64,000 nt of DNA from NCBI GenBank assembly GCA_022496805.1, contig CM040093.1, positions 11,932,713 to 11,996,712 on the forward strand. Reading direction: 5' to 3'. The position numbers and the translations under genes were made by a program. Source of the DNA: Pohlia nutans (Eukaryota > Streptophyta > Bryopsida > Bryales > Mniaceae). Shown in pieces: positions 27,304 through 39,700 of this stretch (position 1 is its first letter; each line of letters starts with the position of its first letter). Below the pieces are notes generated by a model. That model was given only the letters and a program-made list of their open reading frames with translations, searched no databases and was not told the origin of the DNA.

Positions 27304-29069
27304 ATTATGGTAAATTTTAAAACATAAAAAGGTCTTTTAGAATGTAGATTGTAGTTTTTTAAACTTGAACTAGGTAAAAGCTAAAGTAGAATGTAATATA
27401 CCACTCAAGCCACAAATGAATTTTAAATCATGATCCTCTCATTAAGCATCTTTCAGTCACATTTCACATTTGTTAAAGTTCAAAAGGAATGTTATTGGTA
27501 CGATTGTACAGTACTATATGCTACTGTGTTAAAGTGATTGTAATTATGCCTAACGATTTAGAGACCACACGGTTTTGTCAAAATCTGTCATGTTTGAGAG
27601 TTGTTCAATCACATGTGAAATCTTATATAGTTTCCAGTTGTCAGGTTGTGAAAACATATGTCAAAGTGTATTTAGAGATTCGTTTGAAGCGATGTCATGT
27701 CTAATTTTAAATCATGATCCTCTCATCAAATCTAGAACACATCTTCTGACCACGTTTCACATTTGTTGAAGTTCAAAGGAATATTATTGATACGATTGTA
27801 TTGTACTATATGCTACAATGTCAATTTGAAGTGATTGTAACCATATCTAGTTATTTAGGGACTAAAGTGGATGACCCAATAACCGACGTGTACTATAAAC
27901 CAACAATATCTTCAACAGGTGTTCATTGAAAGCTTCTAATTCTATACCAGTACTAGATTTGCGTGAAAAGCTTAAAGTGTTGGTTTATGGACCATCCACT
28001 ATACACGTTTGCTAAATATCCTCAAAATTTGTCATGTCTTGAAGCGGAAAGCTATTCAATTGTATGTAATTGTATAGTTTCCACTTGCCATATTGTAAAA
28101 ACATATGTCAAAGTGCATTTAAAAGTTCATGTGAAGCAATGTCATGTTTAATTTTAAATCACGATCCTCTCATCAAGTCTAAAATGCATCTTTTAGCCAA
28201 GTTTCACATAATTTTATTGAAGTTCGAAAAAATGTAATATTGAAAAGTATATAAATTATATATGTTTCAAATGAAAACCTACTATAAAAATTATATCTTA
28301 TAATTGAATAAGATATATAAAAACATTGGATTTGATTATTGATAATCATCTTTTCATTTTATACCAAAGTTATTTATGAAATTTATACATAGGAATTAAT
28401 TGTATTTGTGTAAGTGAGGTGATAAATCCCAATTGCAAGCATTTTCCAAAATCACTTATCGGTACATCACCAATATTTGTGGCTAGTTTAGACTTAGAGT
28501 AAAAGTTAATTAATTTTTCAAGACTATAATATATATAGGCATTAAATGAGTATTAAGTATTAAACGGGGTATTAAAGTGTGAATTGATTTAGATATAGGT
28601 TCAAAGTCATTTGACATCATTTCAAAATGTAGTCTTGAAATTTCAATTAAATACTACAAGTTTGATATTAAGAATTAAAAATTTAACAACAGCTTGTGAG
28701 AAATGCTTTTTTGATGTTCTTCTAACAAACTATCATTTATGGAATTTGGTAAAAAAAATGAGCATTAAAATTGATTTGAGAGACCTCATCTTATACTACA
28801 TCTAATTTAATTTCATAAGTCTTAAGCATTTTAAGGATTACTGTAGACACCAACCATTTTTACATTTGAAAAGTTTAAGTAATATTAAGATGGAGGTTTG
28901 ATATCCAATTTTTTATAAATAAATCATTTTTGACAAAATAAAAAATAATTTTATAACTGATATATACATAATTTTAGAAGTTTTATTTATTTATTTATAC
29001 ATTGTGCGGATGGTGCATATCTTTAAAATTGGTTTTAGAGTCATTGTTTCAAAATTAATACACTAGGTG
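26811..29069. other. AT-rich intergenic DNA with a 29-A tract
   Basis: No gene recognised. Module K copy at about 27130-27200. Pure A run at 27271-27299. Diverged tandem blocks at 27420-28210 are listed separately. Confidence 0.5.
27420..28215 (+). repeat. Diverged tandem repeat H
   Basis: TTTTAAATCATGATCCTCTC recurs at about 27421, 27706 and 28152, followed each time by TTTCACAT...TTGAAGTTC. TTGTCATGTTTGA-like strings recur with a similar spacing. Period is about 285-450 bases. Confidence 0.65.
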
Positions 29070-29071
29070 TA

Positions 29072-30053
29072 CAGTGGGGTGACACCGAAATTGGCACCTT
29101 GTGCAATTCCAAGGATAGTGCCCACACTGCTGCCAACTTTGACACCCTCCCGAGGGCTGGAAAATTGTTATTTTAACATGAAATTTTAGAAACAAAATTA
29201 TTATTATGTTAAAAACTTGTGTACCAAATTTCAAAGCCAGAAGATTGATACAAAAAAAGAGATTCAAGATTTACTAACAAGGGGTAGCTGTAAGAAATGT
29301 TTCACAACTGCCAACTTTGACACCCTCCCAAGGATTGAAGAATTTTTATTTTCCCATAGAATTTTTGGAGTAGGAATATCCTTATGTTGATTACATATAT
29401 GAAAAGATTCAAGTCCAAAAGACCCACAAAAAAAATGATATTCCAAATCTACCAATAGGTGTAGTTGTGAGAAACAAAGAGGAAAATCGTCTCACAACTT
29501 TGACAGCCTCCCTAGAGTTGAGTATTTGTTATTTCAACATGAAAGTTTTTGCACGTGTTATCAACTTAAAAGTGATCTTGTGCCAAAAATTCCATTTTAA
29601 AATAACAAATTCCCAACCCTAGAGAGGCAGTTAGACAATTTTCCTCTTTGTTTCTCACAACTACACCTGTTGGTAGATTTGGAATATCATTTTTTTTGTG
29701 GGTCTTTTGGACTTGAATCTTTTCATATGTGTAATCAACATAAGGATATTCCTACTCCAAAAATTCCATGGGAGAAAAAAAATTCTTCAATCCTTGGGAG
29801 GGTGTCAAAGTTGGCAGTTGTGAAACATTTCTTACAGCTACCCCTTGTTAGTAAATCTTGAATCTCTTTTTTTGTATCAATCTTCTGGCCTTGAAATTTG
29901 GTACACATGTTTTCAACATAATAATAATTTTGTTTCTAAAATTTCATGTTAAAATAACAATTTTCCAGCCCTCGGGAGGGTGTCAAAGTTGGCAGCAGTG
30001 TGGGCACTATCCCTGGAATTGCAGAAGGTGCCAATTTCGGTGTCACCCCACTG
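29072..30053. mobile_element. 982-bp near-perfect palindrome, foldback/mariner-like element
   Basis: Arms of about 490 bases (29072-29560 and 29566-30053) are inverted copies with a loop of only a few bases. Ends are CAGTGGGGTGACACC...GGTGTCACCCCACTG, flanked by TA on both sides (29070-29071, 30054-30055). TA plus CAGTG termini fit Tc1/mariner ends. Mirror-image reading frames at 29264-29455 (-) and 29670-29861 (+) are by-products of the symmetry. No transposase is present. Confidence 0.88.
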
Positions 30054-30055
30054 TA

Positions 30056-31139
30056 CAAAATTGCACTAATGTGTATTAAATAGAATTCAAAAATCCAACA
30101 AAAATCCAACTATATAGAACTCTATAAATTGCCAGGAAAGTAGGTTGAAAAGTGAACACCAAAAGGCAATGTGTGAGCACAAGAGCACAAAATAAAGGAC
30201 CAAGAAACCCAAGACTAGATATTGGAGTGTTTAGAGGCAAGACATAGATCCTAAGTGACCACCTATTGTCCGGAGGCTAAATATGATGTTTACAAAAACT
30301 AATAAACGCAAAGTGGTTGAACTTGAACTTGTAAATAACAATCAACACAATTTCAAAAGTTGATCAAATGTATTTTACATTTGCCCATCAACGTCTATTC
30401 ACTATTTCTATGATTACCAAATTAAAATGGTTTAAGATATAATATACCTATAATTAGTCATTTTGTCATTTGCTAAAACCTCCAATACAACCATTTGAAA
30501 TAAGGAATAATTTAGTTTACCGATGATATAAATATAATATATTTAAAAGTGTTTCCATTTCATCACATAATTCTAATCCACCTCATGACCTCTTTTAAAC
30601 TAAATATTTTTACTTTTCTCCTCCAATTTTTTCTCCTTGCAATCCACCACATTCTACTCACTATTTTGAAAAGACATTATTTTTCAACTCCAAACTTAAC
30701 CCCTAATGTCCCATAAGACCACAGTGTGGTTGTTGGTGTACTTGGACATGCCGCCATATGTCCAATTTCAACATTTTGAATATATAAGTTTATTTTTGGA
30801 TAGTTCTTCATCTAATCTTTCCAATGGTGTAACTCGTACTTCCAAATGATCATCCATGAACTAATTATAAATTCATAAGGCATTGCCTTCATTTAAATAC
30901 AATCGTTCATAGTACATGTGAAAACTTCTCAATAAATGAGATAGTTCAAGAATGAATAAAATAATATAAAATTTTGTGAAGTTAGGTAGGACCAACATGA
31001 AATTGTGATGGAACACTAGTCACTGACAAAGTGTTGATTGAAATATGTACCTAAATCAACTATTCATTACAACCAATGGGAGCCAATTTTTTTCTTCCAC
31101 TAAATGATTCTATTTTTTTCAATGAATACATTCTCTTGA
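30056..31139. other. Intergenic; solo TTAA-MITE end at 30696
   Basis: TTAA-CCCCTAATGTCCC at 30696 is followed by GACCACAGTGTGGTTG (hairpin-like), as in left ends of the TTAA elements, but no right end is found. No gene seen. Confidence 0.55.
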
Positions 31140-31875
31140 GCAAGCCATGTAGGCACAAGAAGGTGAAAAGAAGGCACGGGAAGGTGAAGTGAAGGCAAAG
31201 GTGAAGGGAGGCACGATAGCGTGAACGGAGACACGGAAAAGTGAAGGGAGGCACATGAAGGTAAATGGAAAGTACATGAAGGTAAATGGAAAGTACATGA
31301 AGGTGAATGGAATGCATGGCTTGGTGAATGGAAGGTGAATGGAAGGTGAATGGAAGGCTCATGAAGGTTAACGGAAAGCACATGAAGGTGAAGGGAGGCA
31401 CGATAGCGTGAACGGAGACACGGAAAAGTGAAGGGAGGCACATGAAGGTAAATGGAAAGTACATGAAGGTGAATGGAATGCACGGCTAGGTGAATGGAAG
31501 GTGAATGGAAGGTGAATGGAAGGCTCATGAAGGTTAACGGAAAGCACATGAAGGTGAAGGGAAGCACGAAAAGATGAAGTGAAGGAAAATGTTAAACCAG
31601 GCACATGAAAGTGAAGGGAGGCATGGGAAGGTGAATGGAAGGCACTGGAAGGTGAATGGAAAGCACATGAAGATGAATAGAAAGCACGGGAAGGTGAATG
31701 GAATGCATGAGAATGTGAATGGAACGCACGAGAAAGTGAATAGAAGGCACAAGAAAGCACATGAAAGTAAAGGAAAGGCACGGGAAGGTAAAGGGAAGGC
31801 ACATGAAAGTAAAGGGAAGACACAGGAAGGAAAAGGGAAGGCACGGGAAGGTAAAGGGAAGACACAAGAAGGTGA
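31140..31875 (+). repeat. GGTGAATGGAAGGCACATGAA-type minisatellite
   Basis: About 35 units of roughly 20-22 bases, with higher-order duplications of about 170-185 bases (GGCACGATAGCGTGAACGG at about 31209 and 31393). Stops are absent in several frames of both strands, creating open frames of 90-165 codons that are artefacts of composition. Confidence 0.9.
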
Positions 31876-32634
31876 AATCTTACCGAGCAAATTCATTATC
31901 TCCACGAACTATCATTTTTTAAGTCGCTCCCCACATTTGGGATATACAAATTATCAAATCCTCATGAATTATTTTTTCTCTCTATGATGATCATTGTGTT
32001 ATGCTACGGACATCCACTGCTACAATTTATTTTTTAAATCCTTTTTTTGTGTAAAAATAAACCAAATAAAATTTCCTAGTGTATTTGTCATTTTTCCACG
32101 CCACAATCTAATACAAGGCCCAATTCATTAGTGACATTATTTTCAAAATTATTTTACTTTGGATAATAATAGCTAACAACATTTCACACTATACTTTCAA
32201 AAAAGGTAATTTTTTTTTTTAAATTTTTTTTATAGATATTAGCATTCAAGCGTAAGTGTTCAATCACGGGTGGGGAAAAAATTTGGGAAAAATAAATTAA
32301 AACCTTCTAATCTTTCAATCTACTTTTAAGATGATTATCAAAACTACATAGACGTACGCATTAAAGGAAATCTGAGGCCTCGAAAGACTGCAGGTTCTTA
32401 TGCAATTTTACATATTTAAATTTTAATAAATTAAAATAAATTAAAAACTTAAATGTGACGTAACCAAATTTTGTCCACGTCATATTTGATTACTATTTTA
32501 AAAATATTTTTTAATATTCATATTTTAAATTTAAATTTTAAATTTTTTTCAAAATACTTTAAAAAATACTTTGAGTGAGGTTCACGTAGCCTTTTGGAGG
32601 CCTCAAATTTCTTCTAATGTCACTATGGTCCTCT
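31876..32634. other. AT-rich intergenic, nothing recognised
   Basis: Low-complexity AT stretches (32205-32235, 32400-32560); no gene or clear repeat termini. Confidence 0.5.
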
Positions 32635-33211
32635 TTAACCTCTAAACGTCCTCACCCCTCTCCATATTTGGAGAATTTCAAAGATGTCTTATAAAGTGCA
32701 ACTAAGAGGGATATTTTGAACTTGATGTATGAATAAAAGTTTTACATTATGAACTTTAGATTTTGTCCATACGGTTAGATGTATGATTGCTATCACCAAT
32801 ATTTTTGTATAAAATTTAAAACTTAAAATTCAAAATTATTTTGTAATTGGATTATGAATAAGATATTGACAATTTGTGGATGAAACTTGTTGTGATTGGT
32901 TGAAATGTAATAATCTAAATGTAGTGATTTTTTCAAGATTTTTTGGTTGCTTAATTTTAAAAGTTGATTTTTTCAAGAGCACTTTTACACTGAAATCTTC
33001 GAAAGTTTGGGTGAATCACTACAACATGAAATGAAACATAAAAATTTCACAAATCATCCCCTTTCTAATTGGATCACACATGCATCAAGCTAACTTTCCA
33101 TTAAATATATAGTAGAAATTCCACTTCGCAAAAAGTGCATGACGGATGAGAAAACTGTTATTGTTTCTGTACATCGTCTTAAATATGGACGTTTGGTCCT
33201 TTAGGGGTTAA
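32635..33211 (+). mobile_element. TTAA MITE family A, forward copy (577 bp)
   Basis: Termini TTAA-CCTCTAAACGTCC and GTCCTTTAGGGG-TTAA. The right hairpin is CGTCTTAAATATGGACG. Full-length match to family A. A solo TTTAGGGGTTA end lies 110 bases further on, near 33323. Confidence 0.9.
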
Positions 33212-33707
33212 GATCCATTTGTTGGTTCATTAAAATAAATCTTCAAAATTTTCATTTCACCTAATTCTAAGTTTCTCATTTAAGGTGGTTGTAAGTGCTT
33301 AGTGACTCCAAGGTCTTTTAATTTAGGGGTTATGGTACTACTTTAAAATACAAATGGAATGGTGATGGTTGTACTCACTTCCATGCTTCCAAATCAACAT
33401 AATAAACCACACTTTCAATACAATTAGCACTCCCAAATAATCCCAAAGTATCACAATTACTTCCATATTAGAGGGAAAATGCTTTAAAAACAACAATCCT
33501 TACTTTATACTACAAAAAAGACAAACACAATATAACATACTTCTAATCCAATGCCATAAAATGCACGTAACTAAAAATTGCCTCATAAGTCAATAAAAAC
33601 CCTAATAATTGAAATATTCGCTACACATATCATTTCTATACAACACCAAGGTAATTCTATAAGCATACTCAACTCCCAAACTAATTTGTTACAAATAATG
33701 ACAATGT

Positions 33708-34283
33708 TTAACCCCTAACTCCCTGAGCGTCCATTTTTTGGACGATGTACATATTTCATCCATAGTTTCTCATCCGTCATGCACATTTTGCAGTGTGAAA
33801 TTTTTACTGTAGATTCTATGGGAAGTTAGCTTCATGCATATGTGATCCGATTAGAAAATGGATGATTTGTGAAATTTTTATGCCTCATTTCATGTTGTAG
33901 TGATTCACCCAAAATTTTGAAGATTTCAGTGTAAAAGTGCTCTAAAAAAAGTCAACTCATAAAATTAAGCAACCAAAAAATCTCCAAAAATCACTACATT
34001 TAGAGTATTACATTTCAACCAATCAAAAAAAATCCATCCGTAGATTGTCAATATCTTATTTGTAATTGAATTACAAAATAATTTTGAATTTCACGTTTCA
34101 AATTTTATACAAAACTATTGGTAATAGCAATCATAGATCTAACCGTATGGATAGAATCTAAAATTTATAACGTACAACTTTTATTGATGTATCAAGTTCA
34201 AAATATCTCTCTAGGTTGCATTTTATAATGCATCTCTGCAAAACTGCCAAATTTGGAGAGGGCTCTAGGCATTTAGGGGTTAA
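33708..34283 (-). mobile_element. TTAA MITE family A, reverse copy (576 bp)
   Basis: Termini TTAA-CCCCTAACTCCC and GGCATTTAGGGG-TTAA, with hairpin GCGTCCATTTTTTGGACG at about 33727-33744. The best preserved copy for defining both termini. Confidence 0.92.
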
Positions 34284-36120
34284 TATTCCAATAAGTATAT
34301 CAAAAACTCCCAATTCACTCCTCATAGCATTACAATGAACAAACACAAAGGTTAGAACAAGACCAAAAAACCTTCCATCTCCTACAATATCACGAAACTT
34401 CTACCCACTTTTAGACTAGTCATACATCGATCCACTAAAATATCCTCACAAAGCTTAAGGTTTTGCACATGATGACTAGGATGTGAATTGAAGTGGATTT
34501 TCAAAATAATTTCAATTTTTTTTATTGGCCTTTGTATGTTTTTGCGTGTGGATCATTAGTACAAAATCACTCCAATTTACATTTTTTGAGATAGTTTATC
34601 CAAAAAAATGAACATAATAGAAAATTCAATCCCTAAAACATTATATTTTGTCAATTTCTATTTTTGTATGTGATTCAATTCTATCTTTGTATGTGATTCA
34701 ATTCATGGATTGCTTAAAAAATTACCATGTAGTTTTCAATTTGAGTTGTTTAAATGTTTACGTTATTGATGTTTCAAGTTTCTTTCAAAATGGAATTGTA
34801 TATAGATATGAATTTGTTGTTGTCTAGTTGTTATGTTGGATTTTGATATTTTTTTAATTTCATATTCAAAATACAATCTATTATATCTCAACAAACTTCC
34901 AAATGAAATAATTAACTCAATAGAAAATCAAAAAAATGATAAAATGCTTTAAATTCCTAAACTGAAGTTGAATAGACTTCATTTAATTAATCTTCAAATA
35001 CATGCACATGATTTATTTACATAGTACTGATACATGAGCTAAATATAAAACCATTGTTTAATAAATGAATTATAATTTCAAATATAGTATTTACTTTATA
35101 ATTAAAAACAATGACTTAAAATATATGTATACACATATATACATATATACATATATATATATATATGCACACACATAATAAATTTACGGCTAGGATTCGA
35201 TTATTTTAACGCCTAAAGGATTATGAATTTTTTTCATAAAAAACCACTCAAAACTCTGATTTATAGTGTAATGAGCGAAAACAAATAGAAAAACACTTTT
35301 TTTTCATTTTCAATTGTTGAATTTTGTACTAAACCAACAAAAAAGTGTGTAGAGCATGTTTGTGACATTAGATCACTTTGATTGCAAAATACTACGGTCC
35401 TTGGTGTAATTTTTGCACTACAAGAAATGACAATTTTAATTCTTCAAATAGAAAATGGTATTATCTGATCGAAGATATCTAATACTTGTCTCTCCAATTT
35501 CAAGAGTAGCAGAGTAGCACATTACCATACCTTCATAGGAGCTTCACTTTTAAATAATTCTAAAAATAAATGATTTTTTTGGAGAAATAAATAATTGTAA
35601 GGGATAAAAACAGATTTCAAAGAATATACGTAAAAAATGACGTCTATTTTTAGAAATAATTAATTATTTGTTTGAGGAAGGACAAAGTAGCTATGAAGGT
35701 ACAATATCTATTTCCAAAAATTGCACTTTCAAAAACTAGCGTGATATGGTGGCCATGTAGCTTTACACATACGACATGAAAATTACCGCAGAATACTAAT
35801 ATGGCCTTGAAAATGGAAGATTTTGTGATAAAAAAAGAATTTGTAAAAAATGCATCCGAATATGGAAATGTACATATGCTATTTATACTGTTAGATTTGT
35901 ATTAAAAATTACCATCCAAAAAATTTGCTTGCATAAAAAGGAGTGAAAACCCACAATTTGACTTATAAGAATTTTAGAGATTAAACCTTTAAAAAGGACA
36001 TCTGCTATACTTAAAAAAACAATATGATCGTTAAAAACTACCATTGAAAAAACCTACTCTTGTTTTTTAAATACAAAACTCAAGCTTTGAAAAACAATAT
36101 ACTATAACCTTTGAAATAAA
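34284..36120. other. AT-rich intergenic, TA/CA microsatellite
   Basis: No gene seen downstream of the CFAP210-like stop codon. A TATATACA-type microsatellite lies at about 35130-35175. Confidence 0.5.
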
Positions 36121-36669
36121 TTATTCAAAAGTTATATTTTTGAGATATTCTTCATCATCTTTTAATTGAATCAAAGCTTCAATGTCTTCGTGCAACTGAG
36201 TCTCTTTTGCCAACCTACCTGCTTCTTGTTTTCGTTTCTGTTTCATTCCATAATAAAATTAAAAATATATATTTTTTACAATAATATATTGTTTGAATTA
36301 ATTTACAAAATTTTAGAAATTCAAATCGTTGGTTTAAATTAATAAATGATTATTATTTTTTTAAATAAAATAAAATAAAAAATTACTCGATATTTATTAG
36401 TTATTTGTGTTTTGTACATTTTTCAACTACGGTTGCAAGGGGCATGGTAAGGCTTCATCAAAGCCCATTTTCTAATAAAACACTACTAAGAAAATTCAAT
36501 TACTTTGAATATCATAGAAACATAAAACTAAACTAAAGATGCTATGGTTTTCATTGTTGACTAATTGATCTAATTTTACAATTAAGGTAAAGTATTTAGT
36601 CAAAATAACTTGCCTCATTGGGTATTTTAACTTTAGAATTAAAAAACAATTGAGTTTTATACTTAAATA

Positions 36670-36716
<47 letters not shown>

Positions 36717-39700
36717 GGTAATTTCTTTTTAGCATTATTTTTTCAGTTGATATTGACGAGCTTTTTTATTAGTCAATGCAATGACTTTTGTACATTGGAA
36801 TCAACTCAATTAAGGTGATTTTGATATCTTTAATGTATTGTTTAAAATAGCACCTTCTATCATTAAATTTTAATTTTGCACAAAATAAATAAAGCCTTCA
36901 AATCACCATTTTAGTCCCTTTAAACACTTAAATCCCAATATTTTTAGAAGCCACGTTGTGGTTGCAACCTAATTTTGGTATTCATCTAGAATTGTTTAAG
37001 AGAAGTGTACAAAATCCAAATTCATTGAACATAATTTGGAAGGTTTTCTTTCTTATATAGTATTTTATAATGAATTTCAAGTTCATTAATGTAATCTAGC
37101 AAGCCTCCAAAAAAGTAATTGTTTCCACTTCAAACATTATAAGTTTTTAGTTGATGCGATAGTTTTGTATGATTTTTTTGAATGTTTACATATATGAATT
37201 AAAAACATGATTCCGTAATTGCATTTTTTTAATTAGCATTTGTTAAAACTTTATGTTGATTGCTGGGGATTTTTAATTTATTTTTAAAAAAAAATTATGT
37301 GTTTTATGCTCACCAAAATGACCTTGAAAATTTCGGTACTGACGATTAAAAGATCATGATATTCAAGAATTTAACAAATTTATGCACGTTTTAATATTGG
37401 GTCAAATCTTTGTCTTCACTTATATACACTTGTCAAAAATGAGATTGAAATTTTTAAAATATAAATAAACATGATTTTAAATAATTTATTTCAGCCTAAG
37501 ATCTATTCGAAATTATATTTTTTTTCAACATTTGGTTTTCTTAAAGTCACTATAATTAAGATTCATCACCAAGAAGATTTCAAGTTTTGAAAATATATAG
37601 ATTTATAGCTCGGGGAGGTCACTAGCATGTATTTAGTGTAACCACATGCGTTAAGAGGGTATTTTAATGGGGGCTTTTACATAAATGGAATATTTGAGGT
37701 ATATTCTAAAATTATTCTAGGTATATTCCAGATATATTCTTGAATTATTCCTTACTTGAATTTAAATTATCTTATAATATATATATTTTTTTATAATTAG
37801 GTAGAACTTTTTCTTCCTATGAATAAAAAGGATCCTATAGTTTAACTCACGTGGTTTTCTACTTTTTGCATAGTGACCTCCCGGAGATTTATAGTTGTAA
37901 TTAATTATTTTCATTAATATATAAAATAATAAAATTGTATTTTTGAAAATTATCCTTGAATTTTAAAAAGAGAATTGGCAATGATTCATCAAGTATTTAA
38001 TTCCAGGGTTTCATTAATCATCTCTGAAACTAAGTATAATTAAAGGTTAAATTTCAAATTCTAGTATGAATCAAATATTATTTTATGTATATAATATACC
38101 TTTTGATCTATTAAAAATTCAGCAATCTTCTTGTTTCTATTGTATCTAGCAATTTCTTCTTGTTTTTCATCTTCAATGGATTTTTGAATATTTTCAGTTG
38201 CCTGCTTGTCTTCAAAAGCAATATCTTTCTTTTCTTCTTCCAACAATTTTTTTTTTTCGTGCAATCTTTATAAGAATTGATACAAAAGTTATACTTTAAT
38301 ATTGAAACATTTTTACAAATAATTATGAGCATATACCATGGGAAACTTCATTAAAATCAAAAATCACAATTTTGACCTATATTGTGAAATTATATTTAAT
38401 ATTATAATTACATATTTTATATGATGTTTTAAATTTACAATAATTTAGAATTTGTAAAGATTTAATTAAAATGAAGCATCCAAAAATTATTGAAAAATAT
38501 GTATATATTTTTTGAATATGTATTTTACTTGGCATTGCCGTGACTTGTGACATTCTTCTAATAAAGCTTTTGCTTTTGCTTCTTTTGCTCTAACAATGTC
38601 ATCTTCAGCCTTTTCTCTAGCTATCCTATGCTTCTCTTCATCTCCAACAATTTTTATTGCTTGTTCTTTATACAACTAATAGTCATATAATGATGTTATT
38701 TTTAATATATAAAATATGATTATAAATAAATATATAGAATTAAAAAATTAAATTTGTCACTAATGTAAAAAATCAGTTATTAAATTATATAATAAACATT
38801 GATAGATAAGATTGTTCAAAACATTGACCATTGAACTCTAAAAGACAATTGTCATCACAGATGACACTAGAAAATTGAAAATGTTTCCATAGTGTCAAAA
38901 TATAATAGATCTATTTGAATTATTTTTGAAAGCGCAAGAATGTAATAGTTTTACAAAGATATAATATGCCTCTATTAGTACTTGAAAACCATAGTTATGT
39001 TGCCTAAAACATTTTGGGCAACCTAGTCAATGACACAAAAAATGATTTTTATTTTTGTTTAGATTTTTTCCATGGTGTAGAGAAAAAATTTCCATGGTTT
39101 TTACACGGAAATTTTTATTCATTTTATTTTGATTAGCAATGTGAAAATTATATAGTCTTGTTTTGCAAGCAATCAAAGCATCTTATGGAAAAAAATAATG
39201 TACATCATAGTTCATTTCCAAAGTCAATTTTCACAACTTAAAAAAAAAGAGCTCTATAGGTTTACATTGTTTGCCAAAAATTTTCATCATCAGGATTGAC
39301 GTGGTTCCATTTTACAAAAAAACATAAAATTTTGGTTTTTTCTTTCATCTTGTACTTATTTCTACTAAATAATTGTTGAATGGATGAAAATAAAGTTTTT
39401 TTTTTTTTTTTCTTTCTTTCTCTCTTTCTTGTTGTAGACTCTCATCTCAATACTCAAATATAAAACAAAGAACCTCAAATTTCCATGAAGAAAATACTTT
39501 AAATGAAGAAAATTTAAAGTATGTTAATCTTGTTTACTAAGGTGCACACAAAAACTTTTTTTTTTCTCTAATCCAAGATCCTTTGGTTAGATAAAAAAAT
39601 AAAGACTTTCTTTACTTTATTTTTATTCAATGCACTAAAAATTGAAGTTTTGGTGTATATTTTGAACAAATACACCTTTTGTCTTTTAGGGGAAAATTTG

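Noticed and set aside
29055..30079. Paired small proteins of 60-73 residues on opposite strands with the same sequence
   Set aside because: The identity is a consequence of the 982-bp palindrome, not two genes.
31100..31987. Open frames of 90-165 codons on both strands (Pro/Phe/Ser-rich or Lys/Gly-rich)
   Set aside because: They coincide exactly with the minisatellite and are open in several frames at once; no start context, splice sites or domain.
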